The notes: generated from the sequence alone by a model not told the origin. Numbered from the stretch's first letter, positions 46,322 through 58,896 are shown. The stretch: DNA of 64,000 bases from Agroathelia rolfsii (GCA_018343915.1 JABRWF010000004.1:4216001-4280000), one strand, 5' to 3'. Numbers and translations: made by a program.

Positions 46322-49300
46322 ATGGAAGCTCCAGCACCTCAGGCTGCTGCTGAGCCGGATGTCCGCCGTCAGCGTGGATCCATCCCATCGTTCCTATTTA
46401 TCACATTCCTGTTATTTATGCTTACACACCACTCCTCCGATGAATTTGTCGCCCGCAATCAGTATCAGGCAGCCCTGAGCAACCTTACTTATCAAGCCTC
46501 TAATTTCTCAGCTTGGCTGAACGGAACAGATAGCAACTTTACCCTGGTACGCCCGGTGTTTATAGGACGTATGACATCGTCTGAGGTTGTGCTGGTGCAA
46601 TAGCCAAGTAGGGACTCTGCCACAGATGCCCTCGTCGAGACGTACATGACCCCACTTGGTTTTGGTCTAATACCCGATCCGCTTGCGTCATCGTACTACA
46701 CCAACATCAGCGGCTTCGTAAACGGAGATATGAAATTCCACAACGTCAGCGATCTCTGGGATGTCACCCCCGATGCTGAGATGAATATCACGCAAGTGCA
46801 AGAACGCCTTGGGCAATGGAACTGGACGGCCTCGGATAAAGTTCAATTGAGCTTCGTCGAGAAGGATGAACGTACCGTCCCAGGCATTTCGCTCGTACAT
46901 GTGCGTTTATGACATCCATCCCTACACGCGCGTGCCATTGGCGAACTTTCACATGTATAGGGCAGAATTGACATAACCGATCAAACGATGCAAGAGCTTC
47001 ATATGGACTTTTATGGTGTTCATTTTCTGCAAAATGGCTCAATATACGCCATCGCAGAACCGGGCGGGTAAGCTAAAGATTGGCAGCTTCCGTATTTTCT
47101 TTCTTAAATGTGATCTTCAAAGGCGCAAAATCGATATTCGTAACATACCGTCCCTCGTACCTGCATCGCTCGTGAACGAGACTGCATCTGCCATTGTGCC
47201 TGAACTGGAGAGAAGAATACGACGCCTACAAGAGCTAGTGGATGCTGGCTCGTTCAGCCAAGATCTCCCCACACCAGGTACAGCTCTCCAAAATTGCTTT
47301 TTCACATGAAGAGACATTAACCTGGCATGATAGACGAATCGCCAGTTACCACGTGCCCATTCGAGCTCTATGGTCAAGTTCAGCATGCAAACATGTCGTA
47401 CGAACAGATGCATACTATCGAGGATGAGCTATTACATCCTACTGGCATCTCGACAATACCCGTGCCCAAAATGAATATTAATGGCGCTCTAGTAAGCCGT
47501 GAATGTGGTATCGTACTCGAAATAAAAAATACAGAAGGAATGCGGTATGTTTTCCTAGACTCCATCGTCTCAGACGCCTCTCATCGTCGGTACATTCTCT
47601 AGCTCCAGAAGGTTTTTCCGCAAAGTTACCACTTGTATGTTTTCCCGTTCATGTGCGGTCTACATGTTCTCAACTATGAATCATGCTCGTCAGATGCCGG
47701 ATTTTCTTGCGTAGTTTATCTGGGTCTTATTATCGTTTTCGCTCGGCAGCAATCCAAGTCCCTTACGCCCTCTGCTTTATCGCGCATCTCACGTTGGACC
47801 TTTGTCATCCAATCAATGATTGATTTGCTATCATTTGGAGCTCATTTCACCTTTTCTCTTATGGCTGAAGAACGTGTTGGCCTCTCCTTGATTGCTACAT
47901 CCATGATGGCGTCAGTATTGTCTTACCAAGAGGGTGTGAGTATGATACAGGATGGTTCAACTATACGCATGTCTAATCAATAGATCCCATGAAGCAATTC
48001 GCTGCACTGATCCATCAAGTCCAGCTTCCTGAGGATACAGCCTCCCCACCTGCAACTGATCCTGCAATCGATTCCGATCCGCAGTCTTTAACAGAGGCCG
48101 CCATATTACGGGCACAATCATTATTTGCTCAATTACGTTCGAGGCTATCAATGCCACCCACAATACGGATTCTGTACTCGATGCTCCCTCATGATCCTCA
48201 ATTCCGTCTTTGTATGTACCCGTTCAATCTGATAGCCCACTCTTCTGATGGGTCTGTTTGTTTCCAGTGGTTTTTACGCTCATATCCCTCTTGGTACTCT
48301 CGCGCATCGTCCTCTCCCCTTCGGCTTTCCTCTTCACTTTTTCATGCATGCACATTGCCATCTGGATGTCCCAGACCGTTCGTGCTGCGAGGCGGGGCCG
48401 GTCCAGTGCCCTCACTATGGAGTATCTTATTGGAACGACCATAGGAAGACTATGGATGGCTGGCTGTGAGCACCATTTCCGAATAATTATCGGCTCATAT
48501 CTTCTCACGTATCTTTCCCAGACTTCTTGCTTTGCCCAGCCAATGTGCTCGAGGTCCGGCCCAGGAGTAAGCTTAATATAATGAAAGATATCCAAGAGTG
48601 CATTCATTAACTCAAATGTTCGTGTTTCTATAGGTTGGATGTGGTTCTTAGGATTGTTCATGTTCCTACAAGTAGGACTGCTTTGGGTTCAAGACCAGTT
48701 TGGACCTGCCTTCTTCCTTCCGAGTCGGGTAAGGCACAATAAAGCTCGTAATCCCTTCCTTACTGATGACTAATTTCATCCTCGTTAGTTCCAAGCAACA
48801 CAAGTTTACAATTATCATCCAACTCTCCCTATCCCTAGGGGCGAAAGCTCAGGAGAAGCACAGAACGAAATCACTGTCGGAGACTGTGTCATTTGCATGG
48901 ACTCGATCGATGTGCCTAGGCCTGGCATGGCCACGATGTTCACAACCGGTAGAGAGGCAGAAAGAGACGAAGAGAAAGGCTTTTTGTTAGAAGAAAGAGT
49001 AGACGGCGAACCAAGTACAGTCCGGAGCAAGGTTTACAGCCTGGCACCTTGCAGCCATTTATTCGTGAGTTCGGCGTTCTCTCATTTCCGAGGAGGCAAT
49101 ATATCTAATCGTCGGTCCGTAGCATACTGCATGCCTTGAGCAGGTGAGCAAGACTTTTTTGAATGTATTCAGAAGATTAATTATGATAATCATCTTATGA
49201 CTGCTTTTTTTTTTTTTTTTTCTTACACCATAGTGGCTTGCAATTAAGGTTTGTTCAACTTTATTGGTCTTCACATGTCATTTACGAGCTTCTCAACACT

Positions 49301-49357
49301 ACTTTTTCTGAATAGAACATATGCCCGCAGTGTCGGCGTCCATTACCTCCGCTCTGA
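46322..49357 (+). CDS. TUL1: Tul1-like transmembrane RING E3 ligase (Dsc complex)
   Basis: Golgi/endosome membrane ubiquitin ligase that marks mis-sorted membrane proteins and, in the Dsc complex, processes SREBP in fission yeast. Fifteen exons join in phase (first 46322-46546, last 49316-49357), giving 728 residues. An N-terminal helix (SIPSFLFITFLLFMLTHHSS) leads to a large lumenal domain with N-glycosylation sites (NGTDSNFT). About seven membrane helices follow after YAGFSCVVYLGLII, including LVFTLISLLVLSRIVL and MEYLIGTTIGRLW. The C-terminal RING has C644 and C647 (GDCVICMD), then APCSHLFHTACLEQWLAIK and CPQCRRPLPPL. Exons 13 and 14 are only 21 and 15 nt long. The order of domains is that of Tul1. 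Confidence 0.9.
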
Positions 49358-50007
49358 GGATGTTCATCTTATTTTTTTTCGTTGCTATCAACTCCGCGCA
49401 TCAGATATCCTGATTTAAGAAATCACTATTCCTGCATTTTTTTTTCTAGGACAAATCATTCTTCTCACATCGTACTTGCTGTAATATTATATTGGTTAGG
49501 ATAGACGTAATAGCTTGTGAAGATGGCGGTACCGTGCCGGTACGCCTGTTAATGAAGCTCGTGTGACTGAGGCATGAGATCGTTCGGGACAATTATCCGT
49601 TTTTTGCGGATGCTTCTGGTCTAGTACTATGTCTTGTAGTGCTTACTATTAGCGATCTATTGGATGAGTGCACTGCTATTGGTAGTACCTTGCGCTTACT
49701 TCCAGACCAAGCAGCCGAAGTTTCAGGCGTAGGTAAGGAAATGACACGGTATATTTGATCATGATCATTGCGGACCTTGCGCCGTTGGCTAGCCCAGCCC
49801 TAGACCCCAGGCGCCAGAGGCAAGGAAAACGATATCCGGGGAGGGCGGCCCGGGGAGACCGCAGGGCGGGCGGGCCGAAGCCGGGGAACAGGCCCATGTC
49901 TATTTCCTTGCCGGCGAGGAGAGAGCTCTGGGGGCGCATATATAAAAGACATTGCTCTCCTCAATGAGCCCTCAGCATTTGTACCATTCTCTTTTCTTTC
50001 AGCTACC
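49358..50007. other. Promoter region of the enolase-family gene
   Basis: A 650-bp spacer. The last 200 bp are GC-rich (GGCGGGCGGGCC at about 49865) and lead into a strong TATA box at 49938. Such a compact GC-rich plus TATA layout suggests inducible control, by inference. Confidence 0.5.
49938..49947 (+). promoter_or_regulatory. TATA box of the enolase-superfamily gene
   Basis: TATATAAAAG, 61 bp before the ATG at 50008, implying a very short 5' leader. Confidence 0.6.
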
Positions 50008-51740
50008 ATGTCTCCTAAAATCACCCACTACGAGGTCCATGGTATGTTGCCTCTTTTTTTCTCTGATTGTTTGCATGCTGATCATCTACTGCTCCTGCAA
50101 TAGATGTGCGATTCCCCACATCGCTCACCGGCGATGGTACGGACGCCATGAACACCGATTGCGACTATTCGTCCGCATACATCTCGCTTTTCACTGATGC
50201 AGACTATGTCGGCCACGGCATGACCTTCACCATCGGTCGTGGTAACGAGATCGTGAGTTCACTTTTTGCATCTGCAAACACCATAGATCAATTGATCTAA
50301 CATTTCTTTCTTTCCCGCTAGGTCTGTGACGCCATCCGTCGTGTTGCGGACCGTCTCATCGGCAAGGATGCCGAGTCCCTCTTTGCTAACATGGGCGAGA
50401 CATGGGCCTACCTCTGCGCCGACCCCCAGCTGCGCTGGATCGGCCCTGAGAAGGGTGTCATTCACATCGCATCTGGTGCTGTCAACAATGCCCTCTGGGA
50501 CATGTACGCCAGGTCGAGGAAGAAGCCTCTCTGGAAGCTTGTTGTTGACTTCACCCCCGAGGAGCTTGTCAACTCTGCTGCGTTCAGGTATATCACCGAT
50601 GCTATCACCAAGGAGGAGGCTCTCGCCATGCTCAAGGCCAAGGAGGCCACCAAAAAGGAACGCGAGGCCAAGGTCCGGGAACTTGGGTTAGTAGTCTTCA
50701 ATATCATGATGATCTTGATAAATCTGATCCTCCTCTTTGGACAGTTACCCCGCCTATGTTACTTCTGCTGGCTGGCTTGGCTACTCTGACGAGAAAGTCG
50801 CTCGTCTCACCAAGGAGGCCATCACTGCTGGCTTCAACCACTTCAAGATGAAGGTCGGCGCCGACTTTGAAAACGATCTTCGTCGTGGCAAGCTCATCCG
50901 TAGCATCATCGATGACCCTCAATGGTACCCCGCGAGTGCCAAGCCACGCGACCCCAACAGCGAGGAACTCAAGGGCAAAAACGCTAGCGCCACCGGTGCT
51001 GTTCTCATGATCGACGCCAACCAAGTCTGGGATGTTAACCAGGCCATCGACTACGTCAAAGGCCTTGAGGAGATCAAGCCCTGGTAAGTGTTTAATTTCT
51101 CGAAGAAACCGATTGTCATTGATACTCAAATGATGCGCATATAGGTTCATTGAAGAGCCCACCGCCCCTGATGATGCTCTCGGTCATGCGGCCATTCGTC
51201 GCGCCCTCAAGCCTTATGGCATCGGTGTCGCCACCGGTGAACACGCCCACAACCGGATGGTCTTCAAGCAGCTGCTGCAAGCTGAGGCCATTGACGTCTG
51301 CCAGATCGACTCATGCCGTCTGGCCGGTGTGAGTGAGGTGCTCAGTGTCCTGCTCATGGCTGCCAAGTTTGGTGTCCCTGTGTGCCCTCACGCTGGCGGT
51401 GTCGGCCTTTGCGAATACGTTATCCATTTGAGGTATGTTGTTTTGCATCGCCATAGTTTCTGATATGTGGGCTTATCTGATATTTGATAGCTTGATCGAC
51501 TATATTGCCATTTCTGGTACCATGGAGCGCAATGTGCTCGAGTTCGTTGACCACTTGCATGAACACTTCCTGAATCCCTGCACGATCAACTCCAAGGGAC
51601 GATACAACGTGCCCAGTAACCCCGATGAGGGCTACAGCATTGAGATGCACAAAAACTCGATCGCAGAGTACGAGTTCCCCAACGGCAGCTACTGGGTTGC
51701 CAGCCGGGAAGGCAGGGCTCCTCCTCCCAAGGAGCACTAG
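50008..51740 (+). CDS. L-fuconate dehydratase-like enolase superfamily enzyme
   Basis: Mandelate-racemase subgroup enzyme that dehydrates sugar acids (L-fuconate, or L-galactonate in fungal pectin catabolism). Exons 50008-50041, 50104-50252, 50322-50686, 50745-51083, 51145-51432 and 51491-51740 give 474 residues. The N-terminal capping domain has VRFPTSL and [15 protein letters not shown]. The barrel carries the base pair FKMKVGAD (Lys217, Lys219), metal ligands in [10 protein letters not shown] and [19 protein letters not shown], and [13 protein letters not shown]. This matches the fuconate dehydratase (ENOSF1) pattern more than galactonate dehydratase. No targeting signal. The substrate should be treated as provisional. 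Confidence 0.87.
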
Positions 51741-52567
51741 AGGCAGTAGTAGCAGTTGGAATACCATATAGAGAGGGGGAAGATGTCGATGACTGTGTAG
51801 TATATATATCAATCTCAATCAAACCTGTATTCTTAATTCTATCACAAGCTATTTTTTTTCTCATGCATTCAACCAGTCGTAACCAGTAACATTTTATCAA
51901 ATATATCAATCATGAGTGGCATTTGTGTGTGTGTGTGTACAGGCAATAGAAAAAAAATGATTGTTGAAACATGGTCGCCGAAACAAGTATAAGCATGCAT
52001 AACGACTTGCCGGTGACCATCACTGACTCGGAGGCGGCCATCATGGATCATGAATACTTGGCATGACGATGGACATGAACTTGAAGGTCCAACTTTCGAC
52101 ATTATGCTTTCATAATGCCATAGCCGAGTATATTCTTGCTCCTCGAATTGTGCTGTATTTATGCATGTGTTTCTGTGCTCTCATGTGCTGCGTCGAGACT
52201 CGACCCATCGAAGCGAGGCCGAATGATGATCATGACGGGACGAGGCCTGGTCATAATAAGCTGGATGCCCAAATCACTCTGTTTTTTTGCGGCTCTTGTG
52301 TGCTTTTTCCCTGCAAGATGCCCGCTCGGGTTCGGTTACCAGGTCATGGGTCTTCTGATCATTGGCTATGATACTATTTGTTTCGCGGCTTCACATGGAG
52401 AACTTGTGGATCTCAAGATCCCATGATGATTCAAGGCAGCGGCAGCCTCAACTGCAGTGATGCTATGTCATACCTCATACGCGGTCTTGTCTTCGCGACT
52501 ATAAGTAGGCAGCCTACGACGCTCTCTAGCCCAAGATCGGTTCTAAGCGTTCTAAACTTCATCATCC
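51741..52567. other. Spacer with GT microsatellite
   Basis: An 827-bp region between two plus-strand genes. It contains (TG)n at 51926-51938, and a TATAAG element at 52500-52505, 68 bp before the glutaminase ATG. No gene. Confidence 0.5.
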
Positions 52568-55547
52568 ATGTGGGTCCCCAAACCACTAGCTGCCTTGGGC
52601 GCGCTCTTGCCCTCTCTCGTCACCGCTTACAGCTGGACGGCTACCCCGTTCAACCCTCCTGCCGTCCCCTTAGCTGTACGCACTCCATATCTCTCTTGCT
52701 GGCTCCGCCAGGGAAGTGGAACCGCGTTGAACGAGGCATGGCCTACTTTCTGGACTGGCACTGTAAGCTTGTGTCTTGCATCTCTGGTTAGACAATGCGA
52801 TCAACATACATTCCTTATCTTATAGAACCTTGGTTGGGCTGGTTATGTCCGTGTCGATGGCACAGTATACAACTTCCTCGGCGACCCCGTCGTCTCTGGC
52901 ACGACCTCGTCCAAGGCGACGCAGACGAGCGCGTCGGTACGTGTCATTCAGTTGCTATTCGTCATAGTCTATCGTTACTGTCCCGCACTACGTCATCTTA
53001 TCTGTGCCATGAATAGTTTACATCCACGCAAAGCACATTTGAGCTGACTGCCGGTCCCGTCACATTGACCGTCAACTTCCTGAGCCCTGTTGAGGTGAGG
53101 AGCACAACTGCACCCAAATGAACTGCCCAAGCTTGGAACACTGATCTGTCTTTTGCTACGCTTCAGCCAAACAACTTGACTTTGCAATCCCTTCCATTCT
53201 CCTATCTCGCTATCACCGCCGCGGCCAATGACGGCGGATCTCATTCCGTCCAACTCTACACTGATATCTCGGCCGAGTGGGTCACCGGCGACGATTCGCT
53301 CGAAGCCACCTGGTCATCTTCCACCAGCGGCAGCATCTTCACTCACCAGACCCAGCTCCAGGTTCAGCCCCTCTACACCGAAATTTCCGATCACATCCAG
53401 CAAGGATCTGCCTATTACTCGACTGCCAACGTATGCATGCGATTGCCATCTTCAGGGTTGCTCATAGCTAAATTCTATGAAATAATAGACCGACAGCTTG
53501 ACGTACCAAACCGGCCAGGACGTCGTTGTGCGCGCACAATTTATTAATAATGGAAAACTCGCCAATACAGAGGATACGGATTATCGCGCTGTCTCGAATG
53601 ACTGGCCTGTGTTCGCGTTCGCGAAAAATCTCGGCACTGTGACCTCAACGGCGACGTCCCCTGTTGTGTTTACGATTGGCCATGTCCGTGATCCTGCTAT
53701 CCAGTACATTACTGCCAACGATGTCATGCAGGCTCGTTCGGTCTACTTCTGGACTAGCTTTCCCACCGTGGCTGAGGCGGTGCGTATATGCGCACATTTT
53801 GAATCTGAACAAGGCGATTCATGTGCTCTTTTTTTTTTTTTTTTTTTTTTTTTTAGATCTCTTTCTTCCTCAACGACTACGAGAACGCCTTGTCACGTGC
53901 TAACACGCTTGATGCCAAGATCAAGAGCGATGCATCAGCCATCTCGGATAACTATGCCGCCTATGTCGCGCTCTCGGTTAGACAGGCGTTTGGTGCCAAT
54001 GAGCTCACGGTTTCCAAGACAAGCAGCGGAGCGTACAACACGAGTGATGTATTGATGTTCCTTAAGGGTAAAATTATTTTGTTAATGATGAGCATTTAAC
54101 TGATAACTGATGCATTTATTGCAGAGATCTCTAGCGATGGTGTTAGTATAATATTCCCGCATATATGGTGTCTATTTACTTGGAAGCTAACATGTTTGTG
54201 TAGAACGTCAACACAGTTGATGTAATTTTCCCTGCCTGGTCGATCTTCCTCTACACCAACCCTGAGTTGGGCAAATATCTGCTCCTCGGTCTGTTCGAGT
54301 ACCAGGCTACTGGCCAATATCCCAACAAGTGGAGTGTGCACGATCTTGGATCCAGCTACCCGAATGCCACCGGTCACAATGCTGGAAATGACGAGGCGAT
54401 GCCTTTGGAGGGTACGCATATACTGGGCCCTGTTTAATGTTGCTCTACATGTCTTAATGGTGTTTCATCCTTTTCAGAATGCGGCAACATGCTGATTATG
54501 ACTCTCAGCCACTACCAAAAGACGAAAGATACGACATTGATTGACAGATATGTATGACTGCTTCTTATCCATAAATGTCCCCTCTATAACTCAAGGATAT
54601 GCAAACAGTACGGCCTTCTGGACCAATGGACTCAATACCTCATCGCAGAGGCTCTCATCCCGGCCAACCAAATCAGCACGGATGACTTTGCTGGTGCGCT
54701 CCCGAACCAGACCAACCTGGCCATCAAGGGCATCATTGGCATCAAGGCCATGAGCGAGATCGCGTCCTTGGTCGGAAATACTGAAGAGGCATCAAACTAT
54801 AGTGTTGAGTGTTTTATAATCGACACACCCCAAAACAGTCTTTGCTCATGAAGGTAATATAGTCTATTGCGACCAGCTATGTAACCAAGTTCCAGACTTA
54901 CGCTCAGTCTACAACTGGCGCTCACTTGACGTTGAACGTAGGCTCTAATATTTTGATATCACATTCGTTGAGTTGTATTCTGATCATATGTTTTCGTTAG
55001 TATGGTAACGAGAACAGCTGGGGCTTGACGTACAACCTTTTCGGTGACAAACTCCTGGGCCTGAACCTCTTCCCTGAATCTCTCTACGAACAGCGTAAGT
55101 GATATAAAAGAAAACCCTGTCCAAGTGTGCACTTGACTCAAAACGCTCGTCCTGCAGAGACTGCCTGGTATGCGACCGTCGCCAGTAAGTCCAAACCATC
55201 CCCAATATTTGCCAACTCGCTCTAACCAGTCTCCCAGACAAATACGGCGTCCCGCTCGACACTCGTCACACATACACGAAGACTGACTGGCAAACTCTCA
55301 CGGCGGCGATCGTGACTGATGACACAACACGCGACCTACTTATCAATGCCGTCTACGATTTTGCCGCGGATGGGGAAAACAGCGTTCCGTTCAGCGACTG
55401 GTACGATACCGACAGTGGTGTCACCGATGGCTTCCAGGCGCGCCCCGTAGTCGGTGGCCATTTGGCTCTCGTGAGTATTTTGAATTAAAGGGCTGTTTTT
55501 TTTTTGGATGCAATACTGATTTTTTTTTTGTGCAGCTTGCTCTTTGA
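52568..55547 (+). CDS. gtaA: Secreted glutaminase A (GtaA, DUF4965/DUF5127 type)
   Basis: Extracellular enzyme releasing ammonia from glutamine; the same family was named macrophage-activating glycoprotein in basidiomycetes. Fifteen exons (first 52568-52762, last 55536-55547) give 694 residues, the family norm. Residues 1-20 are a signal peptide. Landmarks: SWTATPFNPPAVPLAVRTPY, FWTGT/NLGWAGYVRVDG, DSLTYQTGQDVVVRAQF, TDDDL-region DVIFPAWSIFLYTNPELG, NAGNDEAMPLEECGNMLIM, KYGVPLDTRHTYTKTDWQ, and the end RPVVGGHLALLAL. Many N-glycosylation sites. Exon 7 (54125-54141) is only 17 nt and the last exon 12 nt. The intron before exon 6 carries a 26-T tract directly before its TAG. It lies among ordinary cytosolic genes, not in a cluster. 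Confidence 0.92.
53829..53854 (+). repeat. 26-nt T homopolymer as intron polypyrimidine tract
   Basis: An unbroken T run directly followed by AG, the acceptor of exon 6 of the glutaminase gene. It is both a slippage-prone tract and the splice signal. Confidence 0.8.
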
Positions 55548-56004
55548 ATAATAATTTTTTTTTAAAAAAAAAAACCACAGGAAATAACTGGATTTTGAAA
55601 GTAGTGAAAATCCAAGTATCTTGTACATCTCGAGTCAGAAGTTTACTACCGCATGTATAGTGTTTGCAATTCTATTCAATTGTGCATAGTATATAAACCT
55701 TTGCATATGTAAGAAAGAGACCTTATTCAAGTCTATATCCGGGCCGTGATCATCAAATATCCTTCTCAGACAACTTGCCTCATCTGGCACACGGGACATA
55801 CTTTTAAAGAGCCGACTTTCCGTAGATTTTATTAAACCCAGTTTGGTATATTCTCATTAAGCTCAGGGCGCTGAACAAAAAATCTATTAAACACCGCGAG
55901 AGTGGGTATGCCTAAGACAACATAGTGTACGGGTAAATAATAAAGATTGTCGGCACCCAACCGTCTATATCCAACTCTATGCATGCAAAAAAGAAAGGTA
56001 TCGT
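55548..56004. other. Convergent 3' flank with T/A palindrome
   Basis: A 457-bp spacer between the glutaminase and phosphate-carrier stops. A T run followed at once by an A run (about 55553-55575) can form a hairpin in the 3' UTR of either transcript. No gene. Confidence 0.5.
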
Positions 56005-57129
56005 TTACTTGCCGCCGGAGGTACCCATGCCCATCGTGCTCTTGAAGGTGTCGTAGATCCACCATTGGAAGCCGGTGAGGGTACCAATCATGAGCACACG
56101 GGTGCCAAGACCCTTGGTGGCGAGGGTGCTGAAGCCAACCTCGGAAGCAATCTGGCCAATCGCCTTGCCCTTGTTCTCGGGCTTGCCGAGCTGCGAGACG
56201 AGCGAGTCGGCGGGGTGAGAGACGATGGCGCAGACGACACCAGAGAGGTAACCGGAGGCGAAGGTGACACCGAGCTGAGTTGTTTGCGAGTACGAGCTCT
56301 TAGGCTTGGTGAAGACGTGCGTGTAGAATGCACGGACGATGGCCTCAAAGAAGAAGAACTTGGCCATGGTGTAGGGGATCTGAAGCAAATATAAGACACC
56401 GCCAAGTATTGATAAACCAGCACAGTTGGAGACGTACCTGACGCGACCACAAGGGAACAAGAGAACCGAAGGGATATCTTGTGTCAATCTTGGTCCTGCT
56501 CATCTCCTTGAGAGCGGCGCCGAAGGGGATGGGGAAGGTGCCAGCAGGGCTAGTCTGGATCTTGACTTTGGTCATCTCCAGAGGGCAGAGGGCGATATCA
56601 GCGAAGACCTCAGCGGTAGCCGAGCCAGCAAGCCAGATGGCGGGCTGATATTTCTTAGCGGCCTCCTCGCCAGCAAGGTTGGAGTAGAAATCCTTGAAGA
56701 CTTCATAGAGACCGTACTTGAACATGCCCTGGAGGGAGTAGCCAACGAATGTCGGGCCAAAGCCTTTCCACAGACCGCCGGAACCCTCCTCGCGAACGAT
56801 AGTAGAGATACCACTGGCAAGGCCCTTGTACTTGGTGGGGTTTACCTAAAGCAGCGGTTGAGAATCTGGCGCGCATACGCGTGCGGGGATATGGGTGGAA
56901 CCGACCTGCATGTTACATTTGGTAACGTCGAGAGGGGTGATACCTGCGTGGGTTACACCGCAAGCAAGAGCACCACCGAGCATACACTTGGCGTAGTAAG
57001 AGGCGTCGTGAGGAACGGGGCCAGCAAACCTAGAAAAGGAATGCAGGAATGAAGATATGTCCTGAAAGACCACAAAAATGGACTGGTTACATACCTGGCG
57101 TCCCACTTGGTTGGTACGATGGCAGACAT
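56005..57129 (-). CDS. MIR1: Mitochondrial phosphate carrier
   Basis: Imports phosphate with protons across the inner mitochondrial membrane for ATP synthesis. Exons 57129-57095, 57029-56906, 56845-56438 and 56379-56005 give 313 residues, three repeats of about 100. Each repeat begins with the carrier signature: [20 protein letters not shown] and the degenerate [31 protein letters not shown] and [10 protein letters not shown] are specific for phosphate carriers. There is no cleavable presequence, as in yeast Mir1. Start at 57129 ([12 protein letters not shown]). Two CACGTGG boxes lie about 155-170 bp upstream. Very secure. Confidence 0.96.
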
Positions 57130-57711
57130 GACTAGATTGTCTTTTGGGATGTAAGACGTGGATGGGGGCGGCTAAGAGCGCGCTGGATGGTGGATGAGAG
57201 AGAGCGAGAGAGGCTGGCGGCTGAGCTCAAATAAATCCACGAGCGAATTTTGTTCCGCGTCTGTCCGGCTCACCCGGCCTAGTCACGTGGATATCACGTG
57301 GCCTGCGGCCTTCCTTGCTGGCTGCTGGCGTACAGCATCGGCAGCCAACAACGCCCTCTTGGGACACGGTCGACCCACAGACGGGGTGTTGCGGCAATCC
57401 GTCTTAAAGGAATGATGGTGTATAAGAATGTAGTGTAGCAATGATACCCACAAGGATACCGATCGGAATAGTAATGGTCATATACTAATAATCAATATAA
57501 CACTATAGTCATTTCTGCTTATGGTCACCGTCACAGCTTGCTCATCACGGTCAGTCATCATCCCCATCGTCTTCGCCGTCGCCCGCCGCGCCCCCCGCCG
57601 CTGTAGTCAGCCCCGCTTGCTAACATGTCTCCAATCATCCCCATTCAGCCTCCTTAAATACTATATCCCTCGTGTGCGATATCACTTCCCACACATTCTC
57701 ACACGATCATC
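57130..57711. other. Divergent promoter, MIR1 and RIB3
   Basis: A 582-bp region between two outward-facing genes. The MIR1-proximal part holds the CACGTGG pair (57284-57301). The RIB3 side is pyrimidine-rich, with TTAAATACTATAT at about 57654. No ORF is credible. Confidence 0.5.
57284..57301. promoter_or_regulatory. Phased pair of CACGTGG boxes upstream of MIR1
   Basis: Two CACGTGG motifs (57284-57290 and 57295-57301) start 11 bp apart, one helical turn. The core CACGTG followed by G is the bHLH type bound by yeast Pho4 under phosphate starvation. Placed in front of a phosphate carrier gene, this is suggestive. In other fungi the same core is read by Cbf1 and other bHLH factors. Confidence 0.55.
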
Positions 57712-58601
57712 ATGCCCGCAGGTCTTGTCTTCCAGCCTCCTACTCCCTGGCACCCCGTCAAGCGCTCCGTGTCGGCAACACAATCTCTGCCAAACGGCAG
57801 TGTGCGCTATGACTCCCTCGAAGATGCTTTTGATGCCTTTGGCAGAGGCGAGCCCGTCCTAGTCATGGACGACGAGTCAAGGGAGAACGAGGGTGATCTC
57901 ATCCTAGCAGCAGTCCACGCAACACCAGAAAAGCTTGCATGGATAATTCGATACACCAGGCAAGTGCCCTAGACTAGCCGCTCCCCCGAGGCTTTACACT
58001 GACTTTTGTCAATACTGTTAGTGGATTTATCTGTGTCGCTCTGCCTGAACGAAGGCTAGATTCGTTGGCCATTCATCCTATGGTAACAACCAATACCGAT
58101 CCACACAAGACAGCATACGCCGTCACCGTTGATTATGCTCATGGTAAGCCTCTCTCGTCTCTGCCAAACCACTTGTTCTGCGTTTCTCACTACATTATAG
58201 ACACAACAACGGGCATATCTGCGGCCGATCGAGCTCTCACCCTCCGCGCACTGGCTTCGTCCGAAACACGACCCTCGGATTTCACACGCCCCGGTCATGT
58301 TGTGCCATTACGTGCCCATCGCGGTGGCATCCTTGCCCGGGGCGGGCATACTGAGGCCGCCGTCGAGCTCTGCCTGGCCACGGGCCTGCCTCCTGCCGGC
58401 GCCCTCTGCGAAATTGTTAGCGAGGGTGCCTATGAATGGGAAGACAACTATGGTCAACCTGGCAGGGAAGGTGGCGGCATGGCACGTCTGAATGAGTGCC
58501 GTGCATTTGCCGACCGCTGGGGTATCAAGATGATCAGCGTTGGCATGCTCGTCGAATGGCGACAAAAACAAAAGACTCCCGAGATGACTTCTGTGCTATA
58601 A
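57712..58601 (+). CDS. RIB3: 3,4-dihydroxy-2-butanone 4-phosphate synthase
   Basis: Makes the four-carbon riboflavin precursor from ribulose 5-phosphate. Exons 57712-57959, 58022-58143 and 58201-58601 give 256 residues, somewhat longer than yeast Rib3 (about 208) because of a 30-residue N-terminal extension. Motifs: VMDDESRENEGDLI (51-64; Mg and substrate acids), SGFICVALPERRLDSL, the HTEAAVELC region with its metal His, and GALCEIV with ARLNECRAFADRWG. Intron 1 (57960-58021) has a perfect GC-type donor (AG/GCAAGT); no GT donor keeps RYTSGFICVALP. No GTP cyclohydrolase II half is fused. Confidence 0.95.
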
Positions 58602-58896
58602 AGCGCAGATGGTCAAGGGCGATTCTGAAGTATTTTAAACCATCATTTATTTGTCGACAACTTTATATTGCCCCTTGTTCATGCTCGCAACTACATCAGA
58701 GTGCTTAGATTACAAGAATTAGCCTAGGCATGTATAAGTACTGTCTTAGTTTTACTCAGTTCAACCCTACAATAAACCATTATTTATAGAGTATACGGGC
58801 TATATGCTGGTTCGAGACGCATGAAGAATCTACCCAGTCATCATCCATGAAAGCCATCGAATAAAATTGCAAAGATATGAAAAACATGCAGATATC
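58602..58896. other. Convergent 3' flank
   Basis: A 295-bp spacer between the RIB3 stop and the HAM1-like gene stop. No feature. Confidence 0.45.

Noticed and set aside
56426..57052. Plus-strand open frame of 208 codons
   Set aside because: Antisense of the phosphate carrier exons; it crosses carrier introns and has no domain.
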